In this document: positions 40,754-49,907 of the stretch, piece by piece
Layout of the letters: the number at the start of each line of letters is the position of its first letter
Position numbering within the stretch: the stretch's first letter is position 1
Source of the DNA: Pseudomonas sp. SCB32
GTDB taxonomy: Bacteria; Pseudomonadota; Gammaproteobacteria; Pseudomonadales; Pseudomonadaceae
DNA length: 64,000 bases
Reading direction: 5' to 3'
NCBI RefSeq assembly: GCF_009189165.1
Contig: NZ_CP045118.1
Location: 4,774,001-4,838,000 of the forward strand
Program-made: the position numbers and the translations under genes
The notes under the pieces: generated by a model
The model's database searches: none
The model's input: only the letters and a program-made list of their open reading frames with translations
What the model was told of the DNA's origin: nothing

Positions 40754-42409
40754 ATGTCCGACCTCCCCGTCCGCAATGGCGGCCAGATCCTCGTCGAAGC
40801 CCTGCTGCGCAATGCGGTCGATACCGTCTACTGCATCCCCGGCGAAAGCTACCTTCCGGTGCTCGATGCCCTGCACGACGCCCACTCGATCAGCACCATC
40901 GTCACCCGCCACGAAGGCGCCGCCTCGAACATGGCCGATGCCTACGGCAAGCTCACCGGGCGCCCGGGCATCTGTTTCGTCACCCGAGGGCCGGGGGCCA
41001 CCCACGCGGCCAACGGCGTGCACACGGCCAAGCAGGATTCGACGCCGATGATCCTTTTCGTCGGCCAGGTGGAAAGTGCCTTCATGGGCCGCGAGGCCTT
41101 CCAGGAGGTGGATTACCGGCAGATGTTCGGCGGCCTGGCCAAATGGGCCACGGAGATCGACGACATCCGCCGCATCCCCGAAGTGGTCGCCCAGGCCTTC
41201 GCCGTGGCCCAGTCCGGACGCCCCGGTCCGGTGGTGGTGGGCCTGCCGGAGGAAGTGCTGTTCGGCTCGGCTCCCGTAGCCGATATCCCCGCTCCGCGCA
41301 TCGCGCAGAGCACCCCGCCACAGGAGTCGATGGAGGAACTGCGCAACCTGCTCGCCCGTGCCCGCAAACCGCTGCTGGTGGTCGGCGGCACAGGCTGGGA
41401 TGACGCCTCGCGCCATGCCTTGCAACGCTTCGCCAAGGCCAATGATCTGCCGGTGGTGGCCTCGTTCCGCCGCCAGGACCTCTACGACAACCGCGACGCC
41501 CAGTACGCCGGCCAGCTCGGCTTTGGCGCCTCGCCCAAGCTCACCGCGCGGGTGCAGGAAGCCGACCTGCTGCTGGTGCTCGGCTCGCGCCTGAGCGAGA
41601 CGCCCAGCGCCGGCTACACCCTGGTGCAAAGTCCGCGCCCCACGCAGACGCTGATCCACATCCACCCGGACGCCAGCGAACTGGGCAGGGTCTATCAGGC
41701 CGACCTGCCCATGCAGGCCAGCATGCCGGCCATTGCCGCGGCCCTCGACGCTCTGCCGGCCCTGGCCGAACGTCCCTGGGCCGAATGGACCGCCGCCGCC
41801 CGCGCCGACTACCTGGCTTACTCCACACCAACTGCCAGTCCGGCAGAACTGAACGGTGTGGACCTGGCCGCCGTGGTCGGCCACCTCAGCGAAGTCCTTC
41901 CCGATGACGCGGTGATCAGCAATGGCGCCGGCAACTATGCGGTCTGGGTGCATCGCTTCTACCGCTACCGCGTCGCGCGCTGCCAGTTGGCGCCCACCAA
42001 CGGCGCAATGGGCTACGGCTTCCCGGCAGCGATCGCCGCCAAACTGCGCGACCCGCAGCGCAGCGTGGTGTGCTTTGCAGGCGACGGCTGCTTCATGATG
42101 TACCCGCAGGAACTGGCCACCGCCGTGCAGTACGGCGCCGCGCTGATCGTCATCGTGGTCAACAACGGCATGCTCGGCACCATCCGCATGCACCAGGAAC
42201 GCGAATACCCTGGCCGCATCAGTGCGACCGAGCTGCGCAACCCCGACTTCGTCGCCCTGGCCAAGGCCTTTGGTGCCCACGGCGAACGGGTCGAACGCAC
42301 CGAGGACTTCGCCGCCGCTTTCGAGCGTGCCCAGGCCAGTGGAAAACCGGCGCTGCTCGAGTTGCGCACCGACCCACGGCAGATCACTCCAGTGGCTCGC
42401 CTGCCATAG
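40754..42409 (+). CDS. Thiamine diphosphate-dependent enzyme (acetolactate synthase-like)
   Basis: The 551-aa product is a three-domain ThDP enzyme of the acetohydroxyacid synthase/oxalyl-CoA decarboxylase/benzoylformate decarboxylase superfamily. The N-terminal PYR domain has the catalytic Glu in TRHEGAASNMADAYGK, and GPGATHAANGVHTA. The middle domain has RKPLLVVGGTGWDD. The C-terminal PP domain has the Mg/ThDP motif GDGCFMMYPQELATAV ending in VVNNGML, plus NGAMGYGFPAAIAAK. There is no adjacent IlvN-type small subunit, so it is unlikely to be the biosynthetic AHAS. The substrate is unknown. The following gene is a permease of the anion type, which hints at a 2-oxo acid or carboxylate, only as inference. 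Confidence 0.85.
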   Translation: MSDLPVRNGGQILVEALLRNAVDTVYCIPGESYLPVLDALHDAHSISTIVTRHEGAASNMADAYGKLTGRPGICFVTRGPGATHAANGVHTAKQDSTPMILFVGQVESAFMGREAFQEVDYRQMFGGLAKWATEIDDIRRIPEVVAQAFAVAQSGRPGPVVVGLPEEVLFGSAPVADIPAPRIAQSTPPQESMEELRNLLARARKPLLVVGGTGWDDASRHALQRFAKANDLPVVASFRRQDLYDNRDAQYAGQLGFGASPKLTARVQEADLLLVLGSRLSETPSAGYTLVQSPRPTQTLIHIHPDASELGRVYQADLPMQASMPAIAAALDALPALAERPWAEWTAAARADYLAYSTPTASPAELNGVDLAAVVGHLSEVLPDDAVISNGAGNYAVWVHRFYRYRVARCQLAPTNGAMGYGFPAAIAAKLRDPQRSVVCFAGDGCFMMYPQELATAVQYGAALIVIVVNNGMLGTIRMHQEREYPGRISATELRNPDFVALAKAFGAHGERVERTEDFAAAFERAQASGKPALLELRTDPRQITPVARLP

Positions 42410-42519
42410 AACCCGTGCGACTGCACGCCAGCGCCAGGCTTCGCTAAGCTGCACCGGATCAAGGCATTGCGCCCGCCCCTGCGGGCACAATGTCTGCCGA
42501 CATACCGCTAGGGAAGCGC

Positions 42520-44349
42520 ATGAGTCTGCCACTGATCTGGGTCCTGTTCCTGCTTGCCACCGCCGTGGCGTTGTTCGTCATCAACCGCCCGCGCATGGAC
42601 GTGGTCGCCCTGTTGGTGATGGTCGCCCTGCCCCTCTCCGGGGTGATCAGCGTGCAGGAGTCACTGGCCGGCTTCGCCGATCCCAACGTGGTGCTGATCG
42701 CCGCACTGTTCGTTATCGGCGAAGGGCTGGTGCGCACCGGCGTGGCCTACCGCATCGGCGAATGGCTGACCCGCCGCGCCGGCGCCAGCGAAACGCGCCT
42801 GCTGGTGCTGCTGATGCTCGCCGTGGCCGGGCTGGGCTCGGTGATGAGCTCCACCGGGGTGGTCGCTATCTTCATTCCCGTGGTCCTGAGCATCGCTGCG
42901 CGCCTGCACGTCTCGCCGCGCCGGCTGATGATGCCGCTGAGCTTCGCCGGGCTGATCAGCGGCATGCTCACCCTGGTCGCCACTGCGCCCAACGTGGTAG
43001 TGCACAGCGAACTGGTGCGCGAAGGCGCTAACGGTTTCGGCTTCTTCAGTTTCACCCCCTTCGGCCTGGTCATCCTCGTCCTGGGCATCGGCTACATGCT
43101 GGTGGCCCGCCGCTGGCTGGGCGACGATGACGGCGACGCCGGGCAGCGCGCCAAGCGTCGCACCCTGAGCGACCTGATCCGCGACTATCAGCTGGCCGGC
43201 CGCGAACGCCGCCTGCGCATCCGCGCCGACTCGCAACTGGTGGGCATGAGCCTGGGCGACGTGGAGCTGCGCGCCCGCGCGGGCACCAACGTGGTCGCCA
43301 TCGAGCGCATGGTGCACTTCCGCCTGAAGATCTTCGGCCCCACCGCCAATATCACCCTGCACGCCGGCGACGTGCTGCTGGTGGACATCTACGGCGAGCG
43401 CGGCGACCTGCTGGGCCTGTACCACGAGTACGGCCTGGAACCGTTGAGCCTGCAGGGCGACTACTTCACCGAACGCGCCCACGAAGTGGGCATGGCCGAA
43501 GTGACGCTGCCGCCGGAATCCACGCTGCTGGGCAAAAGCGTGCTGGAGCTGGAGTTCCGCAGCCAGTTCGGCCTCAACGTGGTGGGCCTGCGGCGCAACC
43601 GCGAGGCGCTGGTGGACGGTCTGCTGGAGGCCAAGCTGAAGGTCGGCGACACCCTGCTGGTGATCGGCGCGTGGAAGGACATCCGCCAGCTCCAGGCCCG
43701 TGGCCGCGACTTCCTGGTGCTCAGCTTGCCCGCCGAGGTGGACGAAGCCGCCCCGGCCGCCAGCCAAGCCCCCCACGCGCTGTTCAGCCTGGCGGTGATG
43801 GTGATCCTGATGGTCAGCGGGCTGGTGCCCAATGTCATGGCCGCGCTGATCGGCTGCCTGCTGATGGGTGCATTTCGTTGCATCGACATGGACAGCGCCT
43901 ACCGCTCCATCCACTGGCAGAGCCTGCTGCTGATCGTCGGCATGCTGCCCTTCGCCCTGGCCCTGCAGAAGACTGGCGGCATCACCCTGGTGGTCAACGG
44001 CCTGGTGGGTGTTCTTGGCGAGGCCGGGCCCTACGCCATCCTCGCCAGCCTGTTCGTGCTCACCGCGCTGATTGGCCTGTTCATCTCCAATACCGCCACC
44101 GCCGTGCTCATGGCGCCGGTCGCCATCGCTACGGCGAAAGCCCTGGGCGCGTCGCCCCAGGCCTTCGCGATGATCGTCGCGCTGGCTGCCTCGGCGGCCT
44201 TCATGACACCGATTTCCTCGCCGGTTAACACCCTGGTGCTGGGCCCCGGGCGCTATCGATTCGGAGATTTCGTCAAGGTTGGCGTACCTTTCACGATTCT
44301 GGTGATGATCGTCAGCGTTCTGCTGGTACCCTGGCTGCTGCCGCTGTAG
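42520..44349 (+). CDS. SLC13/DASS-type permease with two RCK-C (TrkA-C) domains
   Basis: The 609-aa membrane protein resembles the divalent anion:Na+ symporter/CitMHS-type permeases. The N-terminal half has about five spans ([40 protein letters not shown]; the [12 protein letters not shown] motif). Two cytosolic TrkA-C domains follow at about 225-310 ([19 protein letters not shown]) and 325-405 ([20 protein letters not shown]). Further spans close the transport core, including [20 protein letters not shown] and [18 protein letters not shown]. The RCK-C insert is common in this subfamily and could bind a ligand. The substrate (sulfate, dicarboxylate or other) cannot be told. It is 110 bp after the ThDP gene and 32 bp before the next gene. 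Confidence 0.88.
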   Translation: MSLPLIWVLFLLATAVALFVINRPRMDVVALLVMVALPLSGVISVQESLAGFADPNVVLIAALFVIGEGLVRTGVAYRIGEWLTRRAGASETRLLVLLMLAVAGLGSVMSSTGVVAIFIPVVLSIAARLHVSPRRLMMPLSFAGLISGMLTLVATAPNVVVHSELVREGANGFGFFSFTPFGLVILVLGIGYMLVARRWLGDDDGDAGQRAKRRTLSDLIRDYQLAGRERRLRIRADSQLVGMSLGDVELRARAGTNVVAIERMVHFRLKIFGPTANITLHAGDVLLVDIYGERGDLLGLYHEYGLEPLSLQGDYFTERAHEVGMAEVTLPPESTLLGKSVLELEFRSQFGLNVVGLRRNREALVDGLLEAKLKVGDTLLVIGAWKDIRQLQARGRDFLVLSLPAEVDEAAPAASQAPHALFSLAVMVILMVSGLVPNVMAALIGCLLMGAFRCIDMDSAYRSIHWQSLLLIVGMLPFALALQKTGGITLVVNGLVGVLGEAGPYAILASLFVLTALIGLFISNTATAVLMAPVAIATAKALGASPQAFAMIVALAASAAFMTPISSPVNTLVLGPGRYRFGDFVKVGVPFTILVMIVSVLLVPWLLPL

Positions 44350-44381
44350 CGGTCCAACAAGGCCAACAAGGAAACGTCTCG

Positions 44382-44678
44382 ATGGAAGTGAGCAAGACGA
44401 AAAGCAGTTTCTACCGCCGCCTCTACGTCGCCTGGCTGATCGACAGCGGCACCGCCACCAGCGTCCCGGCGCTGATGGAGGCCACCGGCATGCCCCGGCG
44501 CACCGCCCAGGACACCCTGGCCGCGCTGGCCGACCTCGACATCGACTGCGCCTTCGAGCAGCACGACGGCGAGCGCAACAATGCCGGCCACTACCGCATC
44601 CGCGATTGGGGCGCCATCGATCCGCACTGGATCGTCCAGCACCTGGCGCAGATCAAGGACGTCCTGCAGTATCCCTGA
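44382..44678 (+). CDS. Small winged helix-turn-helix protein
   Basis: The 98-aa product starts MEVSKTKSSFYRRLYVAWLID and contains a helix-turn-helix (TSVPALMEATGMPRRTAQDTL, LAALADLDIDCAFEQ), followed by a wing-like HYRIRDWGAIDPHWIVQHL. This matches the small winged-helix family found as stand-alone proteins in Pseudomonas. It may be a DNA-binding regulator, but no target is evident. It overlaps no neighbour and lies 10 bp before the VTT-domain gene, probably in one operon with the permease. Confidence 0.8.
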   Translation: MEVSKTKSSFYRRLYVAWLIDSGTATSVPALMEATGMPRRTAQDTLAALADLDIDCAFEQHDGERNNAGHYRIRDWGAIDPHWIVQHLAQIKDVLQYP

Positions 44679-44688
44679 GCCCACCCGC

Positions 44689-45267
44689 ATGCCGTCCCTC
44701 CCACCCCTGATCTGGCGCTCCCGCCGACTGATCCTGCTGCTGGCCTTCGCCCTGGTGCTCTTCGCGCTCTACCGCGCCAGCGGCCTGCACGAGGACTTCA
44801 GCCTCGACTACCTGCGCAGTGAACTGCAGGACAACCGCCTGCGCGGCCTGCTGCTGTTCGTCGGGCTCTTCGCCCTGGGCAACCTGCTGCACATCCCCGG
44901 CCTGCTGTTCCTCGCCGCCGCCGTGCTGGCGCTGGGCAAGCTGTGGGGCGGGCTGATCACCTACGGCGCGGCGGTGTTCTCCTGTGGCTTCACCTTCCTG
45001 GTGATACGCGCGGTGGGTGGCAACGGCCTCCGCCTGTTGAACAATCGGCTGACCCGAGCGGTATTCAGCCACCTCGACCAGCGCCCGGCCACCAGCGTGT
45101 TTCTCCTGCGCCACGCCTTCATCACCGCGCCGACGCTGAACTACAGCCTGGCGCTGTCGGGCATAGGCTTCCGGCCCTACATGCTCGGCACCCTGCTCGG
45201 ACTGCCCCTGCCCCTGCTGCTGTGCTGCCTGCTGTTCGACCGTCTGAGCAACGTGCTGCTCGGCTGA
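44689..45267 (+). CDS. VTT-domain (TVP38/DedA-like) membrane protein
   Basis: The 192-aa integral membrane protein starts MPSLPPLIWRSRRLILLLAF. It carries the VTT/SNARE-associated fold: re-entrant GNLLHIPGLLFLAAAVLALGKLWGG, then FSCGFTFLVIRAVGG, and the arginine-rich RPATSVFLLRHAFITAPTLNYSLALSG. DedA/TVP38 relatives act in membrane homeostasis or lipid scrambling; the role here is inferred at family level. The ATG at 44689 is chosen because the upstream extension is a shadow of the preceding gene. Confidence 0.85.
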   Translation: MPSLPPLIWRSRRLILLLAFALVLFALYRASGLHEDFSLDYLRSELQDNRLRGLLLFVGLFALGNLLHIPGLLFLAAAVLALGKLWGGLITYGAAVFSCGFTFLVIRAVGGNGLRLLNNRLTRAVFSHLDQRPATSVFLLRHAFITAPTLNYSLALSGIGFRPYMLGTLLGLPLPLLLCCLLFDRLSNVLLG

Positions 45268-45318
45268 AGCGCCCATCTGTGGGAAAATCGCCCACCGCTT
45301 CCCTGCCCCGCCAACGCC

Positions 45319-46329
45319 ATGCCGAAACCGCCGAAACACCCCGCCGCCCCCTCGAAACCTGTCGAACCCCTGCGCGACCCCACCGCCAAGCGGCCAAACC
45401 TGCTGCACCCGCGCAATCGGCACCAGGGGCACTACGACTTCCCAACACTGATCGAGGGCTGCCCGGAGCTGGGCCGCTTCGTCATCACCAATCCCTACGG
45501 CAAGCCGAGCATCGACTTCGCCAATCCCGAAGCGGTGCGCGTGTTCAACCGCGCGCTGCTCAAGGCGCAGTACGGCATCGGCCAGTGGGACATTCCCGCC
45601 GGCTTCCTCTGCCCGCCGATCCCCGGCCGCGCCGACTACGTGCATTACCTGGCCGACCTGCTCGCCGAGGAAAACGGCGGCAAGGTTCCGCGTGGACCGG
45701 ATGTGTGTGTGCTGGACATCGGCGTCGGCGCCAACTGCATCTACCCGCTGATCGGCCACCGCGACTACGGCTGGCGTTTCCTCGGTTCGGACATCGAGCC
45801 TGCCGCCCTGAAGTCCGCCCACGCCATCCTCAATGGCAATCCGGGTCTCAACGAAGCCATCGAACTGCGCCAGCAGCACGAGCCGAAGCACATCTTCCAT
45901 GGCCTGCTGGATGCTAATGAACGCTTCGACGCAACACTGTGCAACCCACCCTTCCACGCATCCCCCGAGGAAGCCAGCAGCGGCAGCCGGCGTAAGTGGA
46001 AGAACCTCGGCAAGCTCGACCCGTCGCGCAAGCTGCCCGCCCTGAACTTCGGCGGGCAAAGCAACGAACTGTGGTGCGAAGGTGGGGAAATCGCCTTCCT
46101 GCGCAAGCTGGCAGCGGAGAGCGCGGAAGTGGGCAAGCAGGTGCTGTGGTTCAGTTCGCTGGTGTCCAAGGCCGGCAATCTCGACGAGTTCCGCCGCGCC
46201 CTGAAGAAGACCGGTGCCGTCACCGTGCGCAGCGTGGACATGGCCCAGGGCCAGAAGCAGAGCCGCTTCGTCGCCTGGACCTTCCAGGAACCCGAACAGC
46301 GCGCGAAATGGCGCGCCGGGTGGAAATGA
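45319..46329 (+). CDS. rlmF: 23S rRNA (adenine-1618-N6)-methyltransferase RlmF
   Basis: RlmF (YbiN) methylates A1618 of 23S rRNA using SAM. The 336-aa product has a basic, Pro-rich N-terminus ([17 protein letters not shown]) and [19 protein letters not shown]. The SAM site is [18 protein letters not shown], and the N6-adenine motif is [12 protein letters not shown]. The C-terminal GRFVAWTF-like stretch is also present ([17 protein letters not shown]). It ends 4 bp before the stop of the convergent isochorismatase-like gene, leaving no room for a dedicated terminator. Confidence 0.96.
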   Translation: MPKPPKHPAAPSKPVEPLRDPTAKRPNLLHPRNRHQGHYDFPTLIEGCPELGRFVITNPYGKPSIDFANPEAVRVFNRALLKAQYGIGQWDIPAGFLCPPIPGRADYVHYLADLLAEENGGKVPRGPDVCVLDIGVGANCIYPLIGHRDYGWRFLGSDIEPAALKSAHAILNGNPGLNEAIELRQQHEPKHIFHGLLDANERFDATLCNPPFHASPEEASSGSRRKWKNLGKLDPSRKLPALNFGGQSNELWCEGGEIAFLRKLAAESAEVGKQVLWFSSLVSKAGNLDEFRRALKKTGAVTVRSVDMAQGQKQSRFVAWTFQEPEQRAKWRAGWK

Positions 46330-46332
46330 GCC

Positions 46333-46875
46333 TCAGCGGATGTATTGCTTACTGATCTCACGGAAGACTTCCGTGCCGGCGCGCTCCATCCATTCGAAGG
46401 CAACCATCTCCCGCGAGACGATCATCGCTCCGGCCTGACGCATGCGCTCCAGCGCCAACGCCTTGTCCCGGGGACGGCGCGAGCCAACCGCCTCGTCCAC
46501 CACGAACACCTCGCGGTCCTCGGCCAGCAGGCCCAGCACCGTCTGCAGCACGCAGACATGCGCCTCGGTGCCACAGACCACGAACTGCCGGCGCTCGCCG
46601 CCGGGCATCTGCAGCAGGCCGGGATCGGTCACGGCGGAAAAGGCGATCTTCTCCAGCAGCGCCTCCACCGGCAGCGCGTCGCGCAGCGCGGACAGGGTCG
46701 GCCCCAGGCCCTTCGGATACTGCTCGGTGGCCAGCGCCGGCACGCCCAGGCGCTGCGCCACCGCCAGCAGCCAGGCCGCGTGTTCGAGCACCGACTCGGC
46801 TTCGCGAATGGCCGGGAACAGGCGCTCCTGGATATCGATGATCAGCAAGGTGGACGTCTGGGCGCGTAGCAACAT
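46333..46875 (-). CDS. Isochorismatase-like cysteine hydrolase
   Basis: The 180-aa product is a cysteine hydrolase of the isochorismatase superfamily (nicotinamidase/YcaC-like). The triad can be read as Asp in LLIIDIQERLFPAI, Lys in LLEKIAFSAVTD, and Cys in VVCGTEAHVCVLQTVLGLL. The cis-peptide region and VDEAVGSRRPRDKALALERM are family typical. Start MLLRAQTSTLLIIDIQ at 46875; the longer reading to 46917 overlaps the upstream gene's end. It follows the gamma-carbonic anhydrase gene by 31 bp. The substrate is unknown. Confidence 0.9.
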   Translation of the reverse strand: MLLRAQTSTLLIIDIQERLFPAIREAESVLEHAAWLLAVAQRLGVPALATEQYPKGLGPTLSALRDALPVEALLEKIAFSAVTDPGLLQMPGGERRQFVVCGTEAHVCVLQTVLGLLAEDREVFVVDEAVGSRRPRDKALALERMRQAGAMIVSREMVAFEWMERAGTEVFREISKQYIR

Positions 46876-46906
46876 GGCGTGCTCTCCTCTGCTCGGTAGG
46901 TGGTCG

Positions 46907-47449
46907 TCAGCCGGCATAACCCTCGGCGATATGCTGATCCTTGAGCTTTACATAGTTGCCGGCGCTGTAGGTGAAGAAGGCGCGTTCCTTGTCGGTCAGC
47001 GGGCGGGCCTTCTTCACCGGGCTGCCAACATAGAGGTAACCGCTTTCCAGCACCTTGCCCGGCGGCACCAGACTGCCGGCGCCGAGGATCACCTCGTCCT
47101 CGATCACCGCACCGTCCATCACGATCGAGCCCATGCCCACCAGGATTCGGCTGCCGACGGTGCAGCCATGCAGCAGCACCTTGTGACCAACGGTCACGTC
47201 GTCGCCGATGGTCAGCGGGAAGCCGTCCGGGTTGAACGGGCCAGCATGGGTGATGTGCAGCACGCTACCGTCCTGCACGCTGGTGCGCGCGCCGATGCGG
47301 ATGCGGTGCATGTCGCCGCGGATGGTGACCAGCGGCCACACCGAGCTGTCGGCGCCGATCTCCACATCACCGATGACCACGGCGCTGGCGTCGACGAACA
47401 CGCGCTCGCCCAGCGATGGCGTTTTGCCCTGATACGAACGAATAGTCAC
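46907..47449 (-). CDS. Gamma-class carbonic anhydrase family protein
   Basis: The 180-aa product has a left-handed beta-helix of hexapeptide repeats (GDVEIGADSSVWPLVTIRGDM, VTVGHKVLLHGCTVG). The three zinc histidines are expected in LHITHAG and VGHKVLLHG. It is of the YrdA/PaaY/CaiE type, which includes active and inactive gamma-carbonic anhydrases. The GTG at 47449 is preferred (MTIRSYQGKTPSLGERVFVD); the longer ATG reading (47524) would cover the divergent prlC promoter. It is divergent from prlC over 76 bp. Confidence 0.92.
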   Translation of the reverse strand: MTIRSYQGKTPSLGERVFVDASAVVIGDVEIGADSSVWPLVTIRGDMHRIRIGARTSVQDGSVLHITHAGPFNPDGFPLTIGDDVTVGHKVLLHGCTVGSRILVGMGSIVMDGAVIEDEVILGAGSLVPPGKVLESGYLYVGSPVKKARPLTDKERAFFTYSAGNYVKLKDQHIAEGYAG

Positions 47450-47525
47450 GATAGAGTCTCTCTGGCTGCGAATACGGCCGATTGTATTTAAGATGGCCGA
47501 GTGTTTCTTCAACCAAGGTGCCACC

Positions 47526-49571
47526 GTGAGCGCGAATCCCCTTCTGCAGAGCTACGACCTGCCGCCCTTCTCGTCCATCCGTCCGGAGCACGTGAAGCCG
47601 GCCATCGAGCAGATCCTCGCCGACAACCGCGCGGCCATCGCGCGCATTCTCGCCGAGCAGAACGGCACCCCGACCTGGACCGGCCTGGTGCTGGCCATGG
47701 ACGAACTGCATGACCGCCTGGGCAAGGCCTGGAGCCCCGTCAGCCACCTCAATGCGGTGTGCAACAGCGCCGAACTGCGCGAGGCCTACGAAGGCTGCCT
47801 GCCGCTGCTGTCCGCCTACTGGACCGAACTGGGCCAGAACCCCGAGCTGTTCAAGGCCTACGAGGCGCTGTCCGCCAGCCCCGAGGCGAAGAACTTCGAT
47901 GTCGCCCAGAAGACCATCCTCGAACACGCCCTGCGCGACTTCCGCCTGTCGGGTATCGACCTGCCGGCCGACCAACAGCAGCGCTACGCCGAGATCCAGA
48001 CGCGCCTGTCCGAACTGGGCAGCCGCTTCTCCAACCAACTGCTGGACGCCACCCAGGCCTGGACCAAGCACATCACCGATGAAGCGGCGCTGGCCGGCCT
48101 GACCGACTCGGCCAAGGCGCAGATGCAGCAGGCCGCGCAGGCCAAGGAGCTGGATGGCTGGCTGATCAGCCTGGAATTCCCCAGCTACTACGCGGTGATG
48201 ACCTACGCCGAAGACCGCGCACTGCGCGAAGAGGTCTACGCCGCGTACTGCACCCGCGCTTCCAATCAAGGCCCGAACGCCGGTCAGAACGACAACGGCC
48301 CGGTGATGCAGGAAATCCTCGACCTGCGCCAGGAGCTGTCGCGCCTGCTGGGCTTTGCGAACTTCGCCGAGCTGTCCCTGGCCACCAAGATGGCCGAGAC
48401 CCCCGAGCAGGTCCTGAACTTCCTCCGCGACCTGGCCGTGCGCAGCAAGCCCTTTGCCGCCCAGGACCTTGCGCAGCTCAAGGCCTACGCCGCTGAACAG
48501 GGTTGCCCGGACCTGTCGAGCTGGGACGCCAGCTACTTCGGCGAGAAGCTGCGCGAGGCGCGCTACAGCGTGTCCCAGGAAGCCCTGCGCGCCTACTTCC
48601 CGGTGGACAAGGTGCTCTCCGGCCTGTTCGCCATCGTGCAGAAGCTCTACGGCATCCAGATCCGCGAACTGTCCGACTTCGAGCGCTGGCACCCGGACGT
48701 GCGCCTGTTCGAGATCGAGGAGAACGGCCAGCATGTCGGCCGCTTCTACTTCGACCTCTACGCCCGCGCCAACAAGCGCGGCGGCGCCTGGATGGACGGC
48801 GCCCGTGACCGTCGCCGCACCGCCGGTGGCGAGCTGCAAGCGCCGGTGGCCTACCTGGTGTGCAACTTCACCCCGGCGGTCGGCGGCAAGCCGGCGCTGC
48901 TGACCCACGATGAAGTCACCACCCTGTTCCACGAATTCGGCCACGGCCTTCACCACCTGCTGACCCGCGTCGAGCACGCCAGCGCCTCGGGCATCAACGG
49001 CGTGGCCTGGGACGCGGTAGAGCTGCCCAGCCAGTTCATGGAAAACTGGTGCTGGGAGCCCGAGGGCCTGGCCCTGATCTCCGGTCACTACGAAACCGAT
49101 GCGCCGCTGCCCCAGGACCTGCTGGAGAAGATGCTCGCCGCGAAGAACTTCCAGTCCGGCCTGATGATGGTCCGCCAGCTGGAGTTCTCGCTGTTCGACT
49201 TCGAGCTGCACGCTAGCCACGGCGACGGCCGCAGCGTCCTCGACGTGCTGGAAACCGTGCGCAATGAAGTCGCGGTGATGCGCCCGCCGGCATACAACCG
49301 CTTCGCCAACAGCTTCGCGCACATCTTCGCCGGCGGTTACGCGGCTGGTTACTACAGCTACAAGTGGGCCGAAGTATTGTCCGCCGATGCCTTCTCCCGC
49401 TTCGAGGAAGAAGGCGTGCTCAACCCGGCGACCGGCGCGGCGTTCCGCGACGCGATCCTGGCCAAGGGCGGCTCCCAGGAGCCGATGGCGCTGTTCGTGG
49501 CCTTCCGTGGCCGCGAGCCGTCCATCGACGCCCTGCTGCGCCACTCGGGCCTGTCCGAGGAGGCAGCCTGA
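47526..49571 (+). CDS. prlC: Oligopeptidase A
   Basis: PrlC is a cytosolic M3 zinc metallopeptidase that degrades oligopeptides and signal peptide fragments. From the GTG at 47526 (MSANPLLQSYDLPPFSSIRP; AAGGTG 7 nt upstream) the product is 681 aa, the usual size. The zinc motif HEFGHGLHHLL is at about residues 468-478, followed by GVAWDAVELPSQFMENW with the third ligand region. The ATG at 47493 lacks a ribosome site and was not used. The stop shares one base with the start of the next gene. Confidence 0.96.
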   Translation: MSANPLLQSYDLPPFSSIRPEHVKPAIEQILADNRAAIARILAEQNGTPTWTGLVLAMDELHDRLGKAWSPVSHLNAVCNSAELREAYEGCLPLLSAYWTELGQNPELFKAYEALSASPEAKNFDVAQKTILEHALRDFRLSGIDLPADQQQRYAEIQTRLSELGSRFSNQLLDATQAWTKHITDEAALAGLTDSAKAQMQQAAQAKELDGWLISLEFPSYYAVMTYAEDRALREEVYAAYCTRASNQGPNAGQNDNGPVMQEILDLRQELSRLLGFANFAELSLATKMAETPEQVLNFLRDLAVRSKPFAAQDLAQLKAYAAEQGCPDLSSWDASYFGEKLREARYSVSQEALRAYFPVDKVLSGLFAIVQKLYGIQIRELSDFERWHPDVRLFEIEENGQHVGRFYFDLYARANKRGGAWMDGARDRRRTAGGELQAPVAYLVCNFTPAVGGKPALLTHDEVTTLFHEFGHGLHHLLTRVEHASASGINGVAWDAVELPSQFMENWCWEPEGLALISGHYETDAPLPQDLLEKMLAAKNFQSGLMMVRQLEFSLFDFELHASHGDGRSVLDVLETVRNEVAVMRPPAYNRFANSFAHIFAGGYAAGYYSYKWAEVLSADAFSRFEEEGVLNPATGAAFRDAILAKGGSQEPMALFVAFRGREPSIDALLRHSGLSEEAA

Positions 49572-49840
49572 TGAGCGAAGTGAAGAAGCGCTTCATCGCC
49601 GGGGCGGTATGCCCGGCGTGCAGCGAGCAGGACAAGATCGTCATGTGGGAAGAGGATGGCATCCCGCACCGCGAGTGCGTGGCCTGCGGCTATGCTGACA
49701 CCCTCAACGCGCAAGGCCAGTCGGTGCCGAAGGAGTTGACCACCCGGGTCAACGTCAGCGGCCTGAAGAAGCCCGCCGATCCCAAGGTGCAAAGCGTGCA
49801 GTTCTTCCCCAACCCGAAGCTGAAGAAGCCGGGCGAGTAA
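49571..49840 (+). CDS. YheV-family zinc ribbon protein
   Basis: The 89-aa product has a four-cysteine zinc ribbon, CPACSEQDKIVMWEEDG... with CVACGY, followed by a basic tail ending FFPNPKLKKPGE. This is the YheV family, often beside prlC. Start and stop are fused with prlC (TGATG), indicating translational coupling. The molecular role is unknown. Confidence 0.92.
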   Translation: MSEVKKRFIAGAVCPACSEQDKIVMWEEDGIPHRECVACGYADTLNAQGQSVPKELTTRVNVSGLKKPADPKVQSVQFFPNPKLKKPGE

Positions 49841-49855
49841 GTCCACGCTGCCGAT

Positions 49856-49893
49856 AAAAAAGCCGTTTCTCCTCCCGGAGAAACGGCTTTTTT
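49856..49893. terminator. Bidirectional terminator between yheV-like and dps-like genes
   Basis: AAAAAAGCCGTTTCTCC and GGAGAAACGGCTTTTTT form a 17-bp stem around TCCC. It serves the convergent genes ending at 49840 and 49908. Confidence 0.95.
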
Positions 49894-49907
49894 CATACGC
49901 CGGAAAA

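Noticed and set aside
40754..42409. Biosynthetic acetolactate synthase IlvB/IlvI
   Set aside because: No small-subunit gene follows and the sequence is only superfamily-like; the narrower call is not supported.
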